A stretch of 64,000 bases of DNA from JACCTU01 sp963788055 (GTDB lineage Bacteria; Actinomycetota; Thermoleophilia; Gaiellales; Gaiellaceae), in contig CAWBFA010000001.1 in NCBI GenBank assembly GCA_963788055.1, positions 773,564 to 837,563 on the forward strand, in the 5' to 3' direction. Both the position numbers and the translations under genes were made by a program. The notes below the pieces were generated by a model. The model was given only the letters and a program-made list of their open reading frames with translations, was not told where the DNA came from and did not search any database. Below are positions 7,792 to 15,893 of this stretch, piece by piece. The stretch's first letter is position 1. The number at the start of each line of letters is the position of its first letter.

Positions 7792-8179
7792 CGCCGTCGC
7801 CCCCGGGCGGCTTCTTCTTCGCGCGGCGACGCGGCGCGGCTTTCTTCTCGCCGGCTGCGGGCGCCGCGGCGCGGAGCGCGGTCTTGAGGTCGTAGAAGAC
7901 GAGCGCGACCGTCGGCTCCGGTGCCGTCGTCGCCGCGATGTACGAGTCCCCCTCTCGCACGACGAAGACGCTGCCCTCCCCGGTCGAGGCCTCGAGCTGG
8001 GTGAGCGACCCCTGCCGGGCCTCGGCGGCTGCCGCCAGGAGGTCCTGAACGGCGCGCACGAACCGCTCGCCTTCGACGAGCGTCGAGGCCGCCACCTTCC
8101 CCTTCGTGTCGAAGAGGGCAGCCGCCTCGACCTGCGAGGAGATCTCGGTCAGATCGGCCAATGCCTGGTCAGCCGTCAC
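7781..8179 (-). CDS. Roadblock/LC7-like domain protein
   Basis: A 132-aa protein whose first 105 residues fit the Roadblock/LC7 (profilin-like) fold. It has an N-terminal helix, a strand pattern VEAAALFDTKGKVAAST, the helix FVRAVQDLLAAAAEA and a closing strand pair ending TVALVFYDLKTALR. The C-terminal tail is Lys/Arg/Pro-rich and likely disordered. Proteins of this fold regulate small GTPases or act as scaffold subunits; no GTPase gene is nearby. The GTG start at 8179 has TATCGT 8 nt upstream. That box overlaps the -10 of the divergent YihY gene. Confidence 0.65.
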   Translation of the reverse strand: MTADQALADLTEISSQVEAAALFDTKGKVAASTLVEGERFVRAVQDLLAAAAEARQGSLTQLEASTGEGSVFVVREGDSYIAATTAPEPTVALVFYDLKTALRAAAPAAGEKKAAPRRRAKKKPPGGDGDAA

Positions 8180-8187
8180 AGCGCTGA

Positions 8188-8197
8188 ACGATACTGG
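8188..8197. promoter_or_regulatory. Overlapping divergent -10 boxes
   Basis: TATCGT on the minus strand (8188-8193) lies 8 nt before the GTG at 8179, and TACTGG on the plus strand (8192-8197) lies 5 nt before the GTG at 8203. The two start codons are only 23 bp apart, so both promoters must share this space. Confidence 0.4.
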
Positions 8198-8202
8198 CCG
8201 CG

Positions 8203-9027
8203 GTGCGGAGGCGAAAAAGAAGGCTCGTGCAGAAGTTCTTCGCCGACCGGGGTACGCACCTCGCGGCGATGATCGCCTACTTCGCGTTGCTGGCGTTCGT
8301 GCCGCTCACGTTCCTCGCGCTGTCACTCCTTGCGTTCACCGGCCAGCCGACCGAGTCGAGCTTCCTTGTCCGCGAGATCAAGCAGGCGCTCCCGGAGACG
8401 CCGATCGAGGACATCGTGCGCCTCGTCGGGACCGTGCGGGACAACGCGGCCACGCTCGGGCTCCTCGGCGCCGCGTTCCTGCTCTGGACCGCGCTCTCGC
8501 TCTTCAGCGTGCTCGAGTCGGCGTTCAACATCGTCTACGGGCGGCCGAACCGCCCGTTCATCCAGGGGAAGGGGCTCGCGCTCGGGCTGCTCGTGGGCTC
8601 GCTGGTGACGCTCTTCGTCGCGCTCCTCGCCGGCTCGTTCGGCGTTCAAGTCCTCAAGGACTGGGCGCCGTGGTTCATCGACAACGCCTCGATCGCATAC
8701 GTGCTGTCGATCGTCGTGTCGACGCTCGGGATCTTCGCGTTCATCGTCTCCGTGTACTACGTGCTCACCAACGAGCGTCTTCGTGTGCGCGACGTGCTGC
8801 CCGGAGCGATCCTCGCAACGGTGCTGCTGGAGGCCTCGTTCCAGATCCTGCCGATCTTCCTGCGCTACGCGGAGATCAACCCGGTGCTGAAGGCGTTCGG
8901 CTCACCCGCGATCCTGCTCGTTTGGCTCTACGTGATGGCGAACGTGCTCGTGTTCGGCGCCGAGCTCAACTGGTGGCGGACGTACGGACGGGAGCAGGTC
9001 GAGGAGGAGCCTGTCGGACTCGCCTAG
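8203..9027 (+). CDS. YihY/BrkB-family inner membrane protein
   Basis: A polytopic membrane protein of 274 aa with about six transmembrane segments. Family signatures are HLAAMIAYFALLAFVPLTFL in the first helix region, SLFSVLESAFNIVYGRP, VYYVLTNERLRVRDVLPGAI and LVWLYVMANVLVFGAELNWW. The family was once called ribonuclease BN by mistake; its transport or envelope role is unproven. The start is a GTG at 8203 opening with a basic stretch (RRRKRR). The TAG stop at 9025-9027 lies at the first bases of the dispersed repeat. Confidence 0.9.
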   Translation: MRRRKRRLVQKFFADRGTHLAAMIAYFALLAFVPLTFLALSLLAFTGQPTESSFLVREIKQALPETPIEDIVRLVGTVRDNAATLGLLGAAFLLWTALSLFSVLESAFNIVYGRPNRPFIQGKGLALGLLVGSLVTLFVALLAGSFGVQVLKDWAPWFIDNASIAYVLSIVVSTLGIFAFIVSVYYVLTNERLRVRDVLPGAILATVLLEASFQILPIFLRYAEINPVLKAFGSPAILLVWLYVMANVLVFGAELNWWRTYGREQVEEEPVGLA

Positions 9028-9190
9028 CGGCTCGATGTGAATTCGCTGCGCGAGCGGCCGCGAAGCGGCCGCCTTTTCGCACTCGCGTAGCGGCTCGATG
9101 CGAATTCGCTGCGCGAGCGGCCGCGAAGCGGCCGCCTTTAGGGGTCTTCGCGCGTCGCGGATCCGCGCGAGCGGATTCGCGACTTGCGCA
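9025..9190. repeat. Dispersed two-hairpin repeat, site 1 (hairpin A twice, hairpin B once)
   Basis: Two 53-bp direct copies (9025-9077 and 9088-9140) differ at only two positions. Each contains GATG(T/C)GAATTCGCTGCG followed by the hairpin GCGGCCGC-GAA-GCGGCCGC (stems 9054-9072 and 9117-9135) and a CTTT tail. After the second copy comes hairpin B, GTCGCGGATCCGC-GCGA-GCGGATTCGCGAC (9154-9183), then ACTTGCGC. The same A-then-B arrangement recurs in inverted orientation at 15744-15847. The element lies between two convergent genes and contains both of their stop codons. The A hairpins could also act as terminators. Confidence 0.85.
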
Positions 9191-9723
9191 GCGAGTTCAG
9201 CGCGCGGGCGGCGAGCGCGCGGTGCGAGTGCTCGCGCTTCCAGTCGTTGCCGAGCTCCGCGACCGTCCGCGAAGACCCCTCGGGGATGAAGATCGGGTCG
9301 TAGCCGAATCCCCCGCTGCCGCGCGGCTCGAGCGCGATCGTCCCCTCGACCGTGCCGGTTCCCCGCCGCTCCTCGCCCTCCGGCGAAAGCGCGACCAGCT
9401 CGCAGACGTAGCGTGCGCGCCGGTCGTCCACGCCTCGGAGCACGTCGAGGAGCGCGACGACTCCGTCCTCAGCCCAGCGCGCCGACTCCACTCCCGGCCG
9501 GCCGCCGAGGACGGCAACCTCGATCCCCGAGTCCTCGCCGAGCACCCAGTCGGACGTGTGGGCGCGGCCGAACCGTGCTTTGGCAACCGCGTTGTCGTAG
9601 TACGTCCTGCCGTCCTCCGGCGGATAGTCGTCCGCGTCGAGCGAACTCGAGCTCCCAGCCCGGCAGCGCATCCCGCAGCTCGCTGAGCTTGTTCGCGTTC
9701 CTGGAGGCGAGTCGGGCCCTCAA
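9138..9723 (-). CDS. rdgB: XTP/dITP diphosphatase (RdgB/HAM1), with a frame change near 9642-9645
   Basis: Hydrolyses non-canonical purine triphosphates to keep inosine and xanthosine out of nucleic acids. The N-terminus RARLASRNANKLSELRDALP is in one frame. The body, from LDADDYPPEDGRTYYDNAVA through WVLGEDSGIEV, GGRPGVESARWA and GGFGYDPIF, is in the next. Four bases (TTCG at 9642-9645) replace the expected three, so a +1 indel is likely. A TTG at 9723 overlaps the MgtC stop (TTGA). The last 15 or so residues and the TAA stop are read from the dispersed repeat, giving an unusual Arg/Ser-rich tail (KSRIRSRGSATREDP) after the normal end AARALNSLR. Confidence 0.85.
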
Positions 9724-10406
9724 TCGACCCAGCGAATGCCGGTCACATGTTCGAGCTCGGCGAGGCGGCTCGCGACCTTCGAGGACGGCATCTTCTCCGG
9801 GAAGTCGACCGTCGCGACGAGCTCGCGCCCGCCACGGCTCTCCGACAACTGGAACTGCGAGACCGTGCCGCCCAGATCTTCGAGCGCCGCGAGCACGGGG
9901 GCAGCGCCCTGCCCCGGCCCGAGGTCGACGACGACCCGTTGCGCATCCTCGGGACGAAACCGCGTCAGGACACGGTGCGCAACGAGGCGCAAGGGCCAGA
10001 GCGTCACGATCGCGCCGACCGTCGCGATGACCGCCGCCTCCCAGTAGCCGGCGCCCGACGCCATGCCGATGCCTGCGACGAGCCACAACGTCGCCGCCGT
10101 CGTGAGCCCGCGCACCGACAGTCCTTGCCGGATGATGGCGCCGGCGCCGAGGAAGCCGATGCCGCTGACGATCTGCGCCGCGATCCTCGTCGGGTCGAAG
10201 GTCAGCCCTTCGCGCTGCGAGAAGGTCCAGTCGGTCCACGCGTAGGCCGAGACGAGGAGGAACAGGGCCGACCCGACGGACACGAGCACGTGCGTGCGCA
10301 GCCCCGCTTCCCGCTCACGCATCTCTCGCTCGAACCCGACCGCGCCGCCGAGCACTGCGGCGAGCAACAGCCTGAACGCGACGTCGAGCGACGAGATGTC
10401 AGGCAA
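9720..10406 (-). CDS. MgtC/SapB-family membrane protein
   Basis: A membrane protein of about 228 aa. It has an N-terminal hydrophobic MgtC/SapB domain of four or five helices (LLLAAVLGGAVGFEREM, GLRTHVLVSVGSALFLL, AAQIVSGIGFLGAGAI, GLTTAATLWLVAGIGMA) and a soluble C-terminal ACT-like domain (from about residue 140). The motif GFEREMREREAGLRTH is diagnostic. MgtC proteins are linked to magnesium limitation and to control of the F-type ATPase. The start is uncertain: TTG 10406 gives a small 8-bp overlap with rph, while the longest frame starts at 10445. The stop overlaps the rdgB start by 4 bp. Confidence 0.87.
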   Translation of the reverse strand: MPDISSLDVAFRLLLAAVLGGAVGFEREMREREAGLRTHVLVSVGSALFLLVSAYAWTDWTFSQREGLTFDPTRIAAQIVSGIGFLGAGAIIRQGLSVRGLTTAATLWLVAGIGMASGAGYWEAAVIATVGAIVTLWPLRLVAHRVLTRFRPEDAQRVVVDLGPGQGAAPVLAALEDLGGTVSQFQLSESRGGRELVATVDFPEKMPSSKVASRLAELEHVTGIRWVD

Positions 10407-11094
10407 ACGCCGACTCCTGCGCCTCGGCGATCTTCGCGATCCCAACCGATGCGAGCTCGAGCAGCTCGTCGAGCTCCTCGCGCGTGAACGGCGCGCCCTC
10501 GGCGGTCGCCTGCACCTCGACGAGCCGGCCGTCGCCGGTCATCACGACGTTCATGTCGGCCTCGGCGCTCGAGTCCTCGGTGTACTCGAGGTCGAGCAGC
10601 GGCTCGCCGCCGACGATCCCGACGGACACCGCGGCGACCGATCCCGCGAGCGCCTTCGAGAGGCCGAACTTGTCGAGCGCGCGACGAGCCGCGACGTACG
10701 CCCCGGAAATCGCGGCGCAGCGCGTGCCGCCGTCCGCCTGCAGCACGTCGCAGTCGAGCCAGACCGTCCGCTCTCCCAGCGCCTCGAAGTCGACGACCCC
10801 GCGGAGCGCGCGGCCGATCAGCCGTTGGATCTCGACGGTGCGGCCACCCTGCTTGCCGCGCGAGGCCTCGCGCGCGACGCGCTCTCCGGTCGACGCCGGA
10901 AGCAGCGAGTACTCCGCCGTCATCCAGCCGCGACCGGAGTTGCGAAGCCAGCGCGGGATGTCGTCGTCGATCATCGCCGTGCAGAGCACCTTCGTCTTGC
11001 CCTGCGACCAGAGCACGGAGCCGTGCGGCTGCTCGAGGTAGTCGAGCTCCACTGTGAGTGGACGAAGCTCGTCGGTGCGGCGACCCTCTCTCAC
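10399..11094 (-). CDS. rph: Ribonuclease PH
   Basis: A phosphorolytic 3'-to-5' exoribonuclease that trims tRNA 3' ends. The 231-aa protein has the family opening DELRPLTVELDYLEQPHGS, the RNA-binding region ASTGERVAREASRGKQGGRT, the block RTVWLDCDVLQADGGTRCAA with the phosphate-site residues, and DLEYTEDSSAEADMNVVMT. The GTG at 11094 overlaps the murI stop by 4 bp (GTGA). The order murI-rph-(mgtC)-rdgB is a common actinobacterial arrangement, apart from the inserted mgtC-like gene. Confidence 0.94.
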   Translation of the reverse strand: MREGRRTDELRPLTVELDYLEQPHGSVLWSQGKTKVLCTAMIDDDIPRWLRNSGRGWMTAEYSLLPASTGERVAREASRGKQGGRTVEIQRLIGRALRGVVDFEALGERTVWLDCDVLQADGGTRCAAISGAYVAARRALDKFGLSKALAGSVAAVSVGIVGGEPLLDLEYTEDSSAEADMNVVMTGDGRLVEVQATAEGAPFTREELDELLELASVGIAKIAEAQESAFA

Positions 11095-11909
11095 GCGACC
11101 CGCTCCAGCTCGAGCAGCTCGACGTGCTCGACCTCGCGGATCGGCAGCTGCAGGAAGCGCGCGCCGGTCCCGCGGAAGACCTCGGGGTCGCCGGTCGTGA
11201 TGAAGCGATAGCCGCCCTCGCGCGAAGGGTCGTTCTCGACGTTCTTGCGCGCGAGCGTCTCGGCGACCTCGCGGGCCGTCTCGTCCGCGGAGAAGATCAG
11301 GGTGACGTCGCGCCCGAACACGCGTTGGAGGATCGGGCGGATGATCGGGTAGTGAGTGCAGCCGAGAATGACCGTGTCGACACCTTCTTCTTTGAGCGGT
11401 GCCGCATACTCGCGCACGGCGTCGGCGGTGTCCTCGCCGAAGGGGTCGTCTCCCTCGATGATCGGAACGAGCTTCGGGCACGCGACGGACGTCAGTGAGA
11501 CGCCGGCGTCGAGCGCGTGGATCAGCTCGTCGTAGCGGCCTGCGCGCACGGTCGCCTCCGTCGCGAGGAGACCGACGCGGCGGTTGCGCGTCGCCTGGAC
11601 GGCCGCGTGCGCCTCGGGTGTGATCACGCCGACGACCGGGACCGTGAGCGTCTCCTGGAGGTCGGCCAGCCCGGCCGAGGTCGCCGCGTTGCACGCGACG
11701 AGGACCATCTTCACGCCCTGCCCTTCGAGGTACGACCCGATCTCGAGCGCGAAGCGGCGAATCTCGTCGAGCGGCCGTGGGCCGTACGGGAGTCGTGCGC
11801 CGTCGCCGAGGTAGACGAAGTCCTCGTGCGGCATCGTGACGAGACACTCGTGGAGGACGGTGAGCCCGCCCATGCCCGAGTCGAAGACGCCGATCGGCCG
11901 GGGATCCAT
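11091..11909 (-). CDS. murI: Glutamate racemase
   Basis: Makes D-glutamate for peptidoglycan. The 272-aa protein has the N-terminal motif IGVFDSGMGGLTVLHE and the two catalytic cysteines, one in LVACNAATSAG (about residue 73) and one in VILGCTHYPIIRP (about residue 185). LPYGPRPLDEI is the conserved substrate loop. TAGAAT at 11916-11921 is exactly 6 nt upstream of the ATG, a leaderless-type promoter. It is divergent from the hydrolase at 11942 and is the first gene of the rph-mgtC-rdgB operon. Confidence 0.95.
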   Translation of the reverse strand: MDPRPIGVFDSGMGGLTVLHECLVTMPHEDFVYLGDGARLPYGPRPLDEIRRFALEIGSYLEGQGVKMVLVACNAATSAGLADLQETLTVPVVGVITPEAHAAVQATRNRRVGLLATEATVRAGRYDELIHALDAGVSLTSVACPKLVPIIEGDDPFGEDTADAVREYAAPLKEEGVDTVILGCTHYPIIRPILQRVFGRDVTLIFSADETAREVAETLARKNVENDPSREGGYRFITTGDPEVFRGTGARFLQLPIREVEHVELLELERVA

Positions 11910-11915
11910 GCGGCG

Positions 11916-11921
11916 ATTCTA
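11916..11921 (-). promoter_or_regulatory. Leaderless-type -10 box of murI
   Basis: TAGAAT on the minus strand, 6 nt before ATG 11909; it faces TACGCT at 11930-11935 on the plus strand. Confidence 0.6.
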
Positions 11922-11929
11922 CGAGCGGC

Positions 11930-11935
11930 TACGCT
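11930..11935 (+). promoter_or_regulatory. Leaderless-type -10 box of the frameshifted hydrolase gene
   Basis: TACGCT, 6 nt before ATG 11942. Confidence 0.6.
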
Positions 11936-11941
11936 GCGCCG

Positions 11942-13361
11942 ATGAAGGCGCTGCTGGCGGCCGTGCTCGCGGCGCTCATCCTGGCCCCGGCCGCGCATGG
12001 CGAGCCACCCGGCCGCGCTCTACCGGCAGACCGACCAGGTGGCCACTATGGACGACGGGGTCGGCATCGCGACGACGCTCTACACGCCCGTGACCCACGG
12101 CGAGAAGTCGCCGGCGGTGATGCTCTTCCACGGGCTCGGCGGCAGCCGGCAGTCAGCTCGACCAGGTCGCGAAGCTGCTTCGCGCAGCGTGGCTACATCG
12201 CCCTCACCTTCGACTTCCGCGGTCACGGCCAGTCGGGCGGCCTGTTCAGCGGGCTCGGCGCGCGCGAGCTACTCGACGTCGCGCGGCTGCGAGAGGCGAT
12301 GGCTGCCCGCGAACGCCCCGGTGGACGGGGACAAGGTCGGCGCGCTGGGGCATCTCGCTCGGCGGCGGCGCGGTGCTCCGTGCGGCCGGCGAGGGGACGC
12401 CGTTCAAGGCGCTCGAAGTGGTGCGAGACATGGACCGACCTCTACGAGGCGTTCGTGCCGCAGGACCTTCCGAAGTCGGGAGCGATCTTCCAGTTCCTCG
12501 GCGCGGTGCCGAGCTCGGCCGCCGGGCTCCCGAGCTGCTCGCGCTGCCAGGGCGCGGTCGCGAGGCGCGACCTGCCGACGCTGCGTGCGTTCTCGCAGGC
12601 GCGCTCGTCACGCCAGCTGCTCTCGCGCGGGTACCCGCCGACGCTGTTCTTCCAGGGACGCCGCGACTTCGCGTTCGGGCTCGAGCAGGGGATCGCCGGC
12701 TGGCAGCGCCACTCCGGCCCGAAGGCGCTCTACATCGGTCCCGTTCGGACACTCACCATCGAAGTTCCCGGGACCGGACTTCGAGCTCGTGATGCAGCGC
12801 GCGATCCAGTGGTTCGACGTGCACGTCGCGGGCGCAGCCCGACACGCCGAACCGGCCGGCCGTCGAGCTCGCCGACGAGAGTGGCAAGACCGTTCGCAGG
12901 CTACTCGGCGCTGCCTCCGACGACCCGGCACGTGTACTCGTTGCGCGGCAACACGACGATCGGTGCCTCGGGCAAGGTCGTCCGCCGCGCGCGCACGCCT
13001 CGGCTGCTCGAGACGTTCGGCGCCGCCGACGGTGCAGGTCCGCGCGTCGTCGACGACCGGCTGGTCGCACCTCGTCGCCGTGCTCGTCGCGCGGACGCCG
13101 AGCGGCCAGGAAATCGTCGTCAGCGACGGTGGCGCGCCGACGAGCCTGTCCACGAAGCCCAAGAACATCACGATCCGCCTGATCTCGCAGGTGACACGGA
13201 TCCCGGCAGGATCCCGCTTCGAGCTCACGCTCGCGGGAACCTCGACGGCGCAGAACACGGCGAACCTCCTCTACCTGGTGCCCGTGCCGCAGCGTGCGAG
13301 GATCACCGTGCGAAACGTGACCCTGGCGATCCCCACGCTTCGGACGCCCGTCTCTCGATGA
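11942..13361 (+). pseudogene. Secreted alpha/beta-hydrolase (CocE/NonD, X-Pro dipeptidyl-peptidase-like), reading frame broken several times
   Basis: A signal peptide MKALLAAVLAALILAPAAHG opens the gene, but the coding sequence changes frame repeatedly. Recognisable pieces in order are VGIATTLYTPVTHGEKSPAV and LFHGLGGSRQ (about 12060-12150), YIALTFDFRGHGQSGG (about 12200), DGDKVGALG then LRAAGEGTPFKALEVV (12330-12420), TWTDLYEAFVPQDLPKSGAI (12430-12490), FELVMQRAIQWFDVHV (12780-12830) and an intact C-terminal beta domain to 13361. At least six indels are needed. At one site CTGGGGCATC has one G too many for LGISLGGG. Because every segment is still conserved and the stop overlaps the next start (ATGA), clustered sequencing errors are at least as likely as a true pseudogene. 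Confidence 0.7.
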
Positions 13362-14567
13362 GTCGCGTCGCACTCGTCGCCCTCGTCGCGACCCTCGTCG
13401 CGATCCCTGGCGCCTACGCGCGCACCTCCGCAACGCCCGGCGTCACCGGCTCGACGATCGTGCTCGGAGGCTCAGGCCCGCTCAGCGGGCCCGAGGTCGC
13501 GTACGCGGGGACGATGATCGGGGCGAAGGCCTACTTCGACTACGTGAACTCCCGTCGGCGGAGTGAACGGTCGCAAGATCGAGTACCGCTACCTCGACGA
13601 CGGGTACGACCCGTCGCGGACGGTGCAGAACGCGCGGCGCCTCGTGCAGCAAGACGGCGTCTTCGCGCTGTTCAACGTCGTCGGCACGGAGCAGAACCTC
13701 GCGGTCCGGCCCTTCCTGAACGCGCTCGAGGTGCCTCAGCTCTTCGGCGGCACCGGCGTGCGCGCGATCGGCCGCGAGTACAAGAAGTACAAGTGGTCGA
13801 TGGGCTACCTGCCGAGCTTCTTCGCGGAAGGGCGGCTCTACGCCAAGCATCTCCTGGCGACACGCAGGAACGCGAAGGTCGCGGTCCTCTACGAGGCGAG
13901 CGACTACGGCCGCGAGCTGCTCGCAGGCCTGAAGGCCGGGATCGGAACGAAGGCGAAGATCGTCGGACAGCAGACGTACGAGGTCACCGACACCGACCTC
14001 TCGTCCCAGATCTCCCAGCTGAAGCGCTCAGGGGCAAGCGTGCTCATGCTCTTCACGCTGCCGAAGCAGACGATCGGCGGCTTCGTCGCGGCGAACCGGT
14101 TCGGCTGGAAGCCGGTCACGTACGTCACGTCGGTCTCCGTCGACCCTGCGGTGATGAAGATCGTGCAGGCCACGACCGGGAACAAGGCGGGCGAGAACGC
14201 GATCACGGTCCAGTGGATGAAGGACTCGTCGAACCCGGCGAACGCGAAGGACCCCGCGATCCGGCTCTACAAGACGATCATGCGCCGCTTCGCGCCCGGC
14301 CGGAACGTCGACGAGGTCGTCCACCTGTACGGGATGGCCGTCGCGTACACGATGGTGCAGACCTTGAAGGCGGCAGGTCGGAACCCCACCCGCGACAGCC
14401 TCCTTCGTGCGGCCACACACCTCGACCACCAAGTCCCGTTCATGGTCAAGGGGATCAAGATCAAGACCTCACCAAATGATTACTTTCCGATCTCGAGCGT
14501 CCGCTTTCTGCGCTATCGCAATGGTTACTGGCGTCAGTTCGGCGGGGTCGTCCCCGCGGGGGGCTGA
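13358..14567 (+). CDS. ABC transporter substrate-binding protein, branched-chain amino-acid (LivK) type, one frame change near 13555
   Basis: A periplasmic-binding-protein type I (LivJ/LivK-like) receptor. It has a signal peptide (VALVALVATLVAIPGAYA), then TGSTIVLGGSGPLSGPEVAY. The frame slips at about 13553-13560, where AACTCCCGTCGGCGG has one base too many for NSRGGVNG. The rest is continuous: GRKIEYRYLDDGYDPSRTVQ, the receptor core GGTGVRAIGREYKKYKWSMG and the C-terminal VRFLRYRNGYWRQFGG. The length, about 400 aa, is normal. No permease or ATPase of the Liv type is adjacent, so it is an orphan receptor. It is coupled to the upstream hydrolase by ATGA. Confidence 0.85.
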
Positions 14568-14664
14568 CGCCGCGTGGTTCCCGGCAACTCCTGGGTATCG
14601 GCAACGTCTAAACCAGTCAGCCGCAGCCTTCCGAGGGGGCTGGAACAGAAAAAGGAGTGATGAA

Positions 14665-15729
14665 TTGACAACGAGAGTTCGCATGCTGCTGCTCGCCGGC
14701 ACCGGTGCGCTGAGCCTTGTGCTGGCCGGCGGCGCAGTGGCGGCCTTTGCACCGGCACTGGCGATCGGGCATCAGCCGCCGACGCCGGGCAGCACAGGCA
14801 CGACTTCGATTCGAGTCACCGTTGCGCGTGACGATGACGCGGTGGCGCGAGCGTCGTTCTACGTCCCGCTGGGGTATTCGGCCACGCTGAACCAGGCTGC
14901 CGGAACGGAACTGGGAACCGCGACCGCTCAGATTCTGGTCCAGGAGCCGATCGCCGGAGCCGTCCTGCCGTTGAACGGGACGATCGCGGTAGCCGATCCC
15001 ATGGCACTCGTGCGGCCGACCAATACCACCTCGATCGCCACGACCGTCACGCGATGCACCGGCACGCCCACGCACACTGCGATCTGGCTGGCGACGCTTC
15101 AGGCATCGGGGCAGAACCTGGACGTTCCGATCGCCATTGACGCTGCGACGGCTCCCATCTCGGCGTTCGCGTCCTATGTGATGACGTTCTGCCTGCCGAG
15201 CCCGAACATCCCGTTGGCGCAGGGTGGCGCGCCGTTTGGAGCGAAGCTGATCAACGCACAGCTGAACCTGCGCGGCTCGTTCACTGCTCCGTCGTCCGCG
15301 GCGACGTACCGCTGGCACGTCCTCGCGACGCCGTGGCCCAGCGGCCCGGGCCTACCGAACGTGGCAGGAACGGTCACCGCGCAGGGCACGGCTGCACTTC
15401 CGGGCGCGATCTCGGTGGCAGCGAAATCGAAGAAGCGGGTCCTCACGATCACCGGGCGCCTCACCGAGGGCGGTCAGGGAATCGGCGGCAGGACCGTGAC
15501 CCTGCGCGTCGGCACGAAGGGCTACAGCGTTCGCACGAACGCCGCCGGCAGGTACACGAAGACCCTCAGGATCGCGAAGGGTTCGCGCGTGACGATCCGT
15601 GCGACGGCAGCCGTTCCTGCCCGGACGGGCGCCTGCACGACCACGTCGCCGTTTGCGCCGATCCCGTGCGTGAGCGACACGTCGGAGTTCTTCACCGCGA
15701 CGCGATCGATCGTCGCACGCGTCCGCTAG
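14665..15729 (+). CDS. Secreted protein with a C-terminal Ig-like/carboxypeptidase-regulatory-like beta domain
   Basis: The start is TTG 14665, 8 nt after a good ribosome site AAAGGAG (14650-14656). The product is 354 aa. A signal peptide follows (VRMLLLAGTGALSLVLAGGA, then an Ala-rich end). The mature part is Thr/Ala-rich and beta-strand-like. Around residues 240-330 (KKRVLTITGRLTEGGQGIGG, then TNAAGRYTKTLRI) it resembles the Ig-like or carboxypeptidase-regulatory repeats of extracellular proteins. Four Cys residues could form disulfides. No catalytic motif is visible. I do not recognise a specific family. The gene ends 23 bp before hairpin B of the dispersed repeat. Confidence 0.75.
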   Translation: MTTRVRMLLLAGTGALSLVLAGGAVAAFAPALAIGHQPPTPGSTGTTSIRVTVARDDDAVARASFYVPLGYSATLNQAAGTELGTATAQILVQEPIAGAVLPLNGTIAVADPMALVRPTNTTSIATTVTRCTGTPTHTAIWLATLQASGQNLDVPIAIDAATAPISAFASYVMTFCLPSPNIPLAQGGAPFGAKLINAQLNLRGSFTAPSSAATYRWHVLATPWPSGPGLPNVAGTVTAQGTAALPGAISVAAKSKKRVLTITGRLTEGGQGIGGRTVTLRVGTKGYSVRTNAAGRYTKTLRIAKGSRVTIRATAAVPARTGACTTTSPFAPIPCVSDTSEFFTATRSIVARVR

Positions 15730-15743
15730 ACGTTAGCTCGTAG

Positions 15744-15847
15744 AGGCGCAAGTCGCGGATCCGCTCACGCGGATCCGCGACCGCTTGGCACCTAAAGGCG
15801 GCCGCTTTCGCGGCCGCTGCCGCAGTGACTTCACATCAATCATCTAG
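15744..15847. repeat. Dispersed two-hairpin repeat, site 2 (inverted relative to site 1)
   Basis: On the plus strand the order is hairpin B, GTCGCGGATCCGC-TCAC-GCGGATCCGCGAC (15752-15781, perfect 13-bp stem), then hairpin A, GCGGCCGC-TTTC-GCGGCCGC (15798-15817). The flank is CGCAGTGACTTCACATC. Read on the minus strand it matches site 1 in order: GATGTGAA, CTGCG, hairpin A, CCTTTAGG, hairpin B, ACTTGCGC. Only one A copy is present here. Located between the secreted Ig-like protein and the DUF72 gene. Confidence 0.85.
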
Positions 15848-15881
15848 TCGCCGCTGGCGGGGCCGACTCGGCCCCGCCCAC

Positions 15882-15887
15882 TACGAT
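15882..15887 (+). promoter_or_regulatory. Leaderless-type -10 box of the DUF72 gene
   Basis: TACGAT, 6 nt before ATG 15894. Confidence 0.6.
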
Positions 15888-15893
15888 GCAGGG

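Noticed and set aside
8106..9686. A 526-codon frame over the YihY gene and repeat
   Set aside because: Out of frame with YihY and antisense to rdgB; no recognisable protein.
11942..14479. An 845-codon plus-strand frame that could be read as one giant protein
   Set aside because: It joins pieces of the hydrolase and of the LivK-type gene through wrong-frame stretches; the true genes are separated by an ATGA overlap at 13358-13361.
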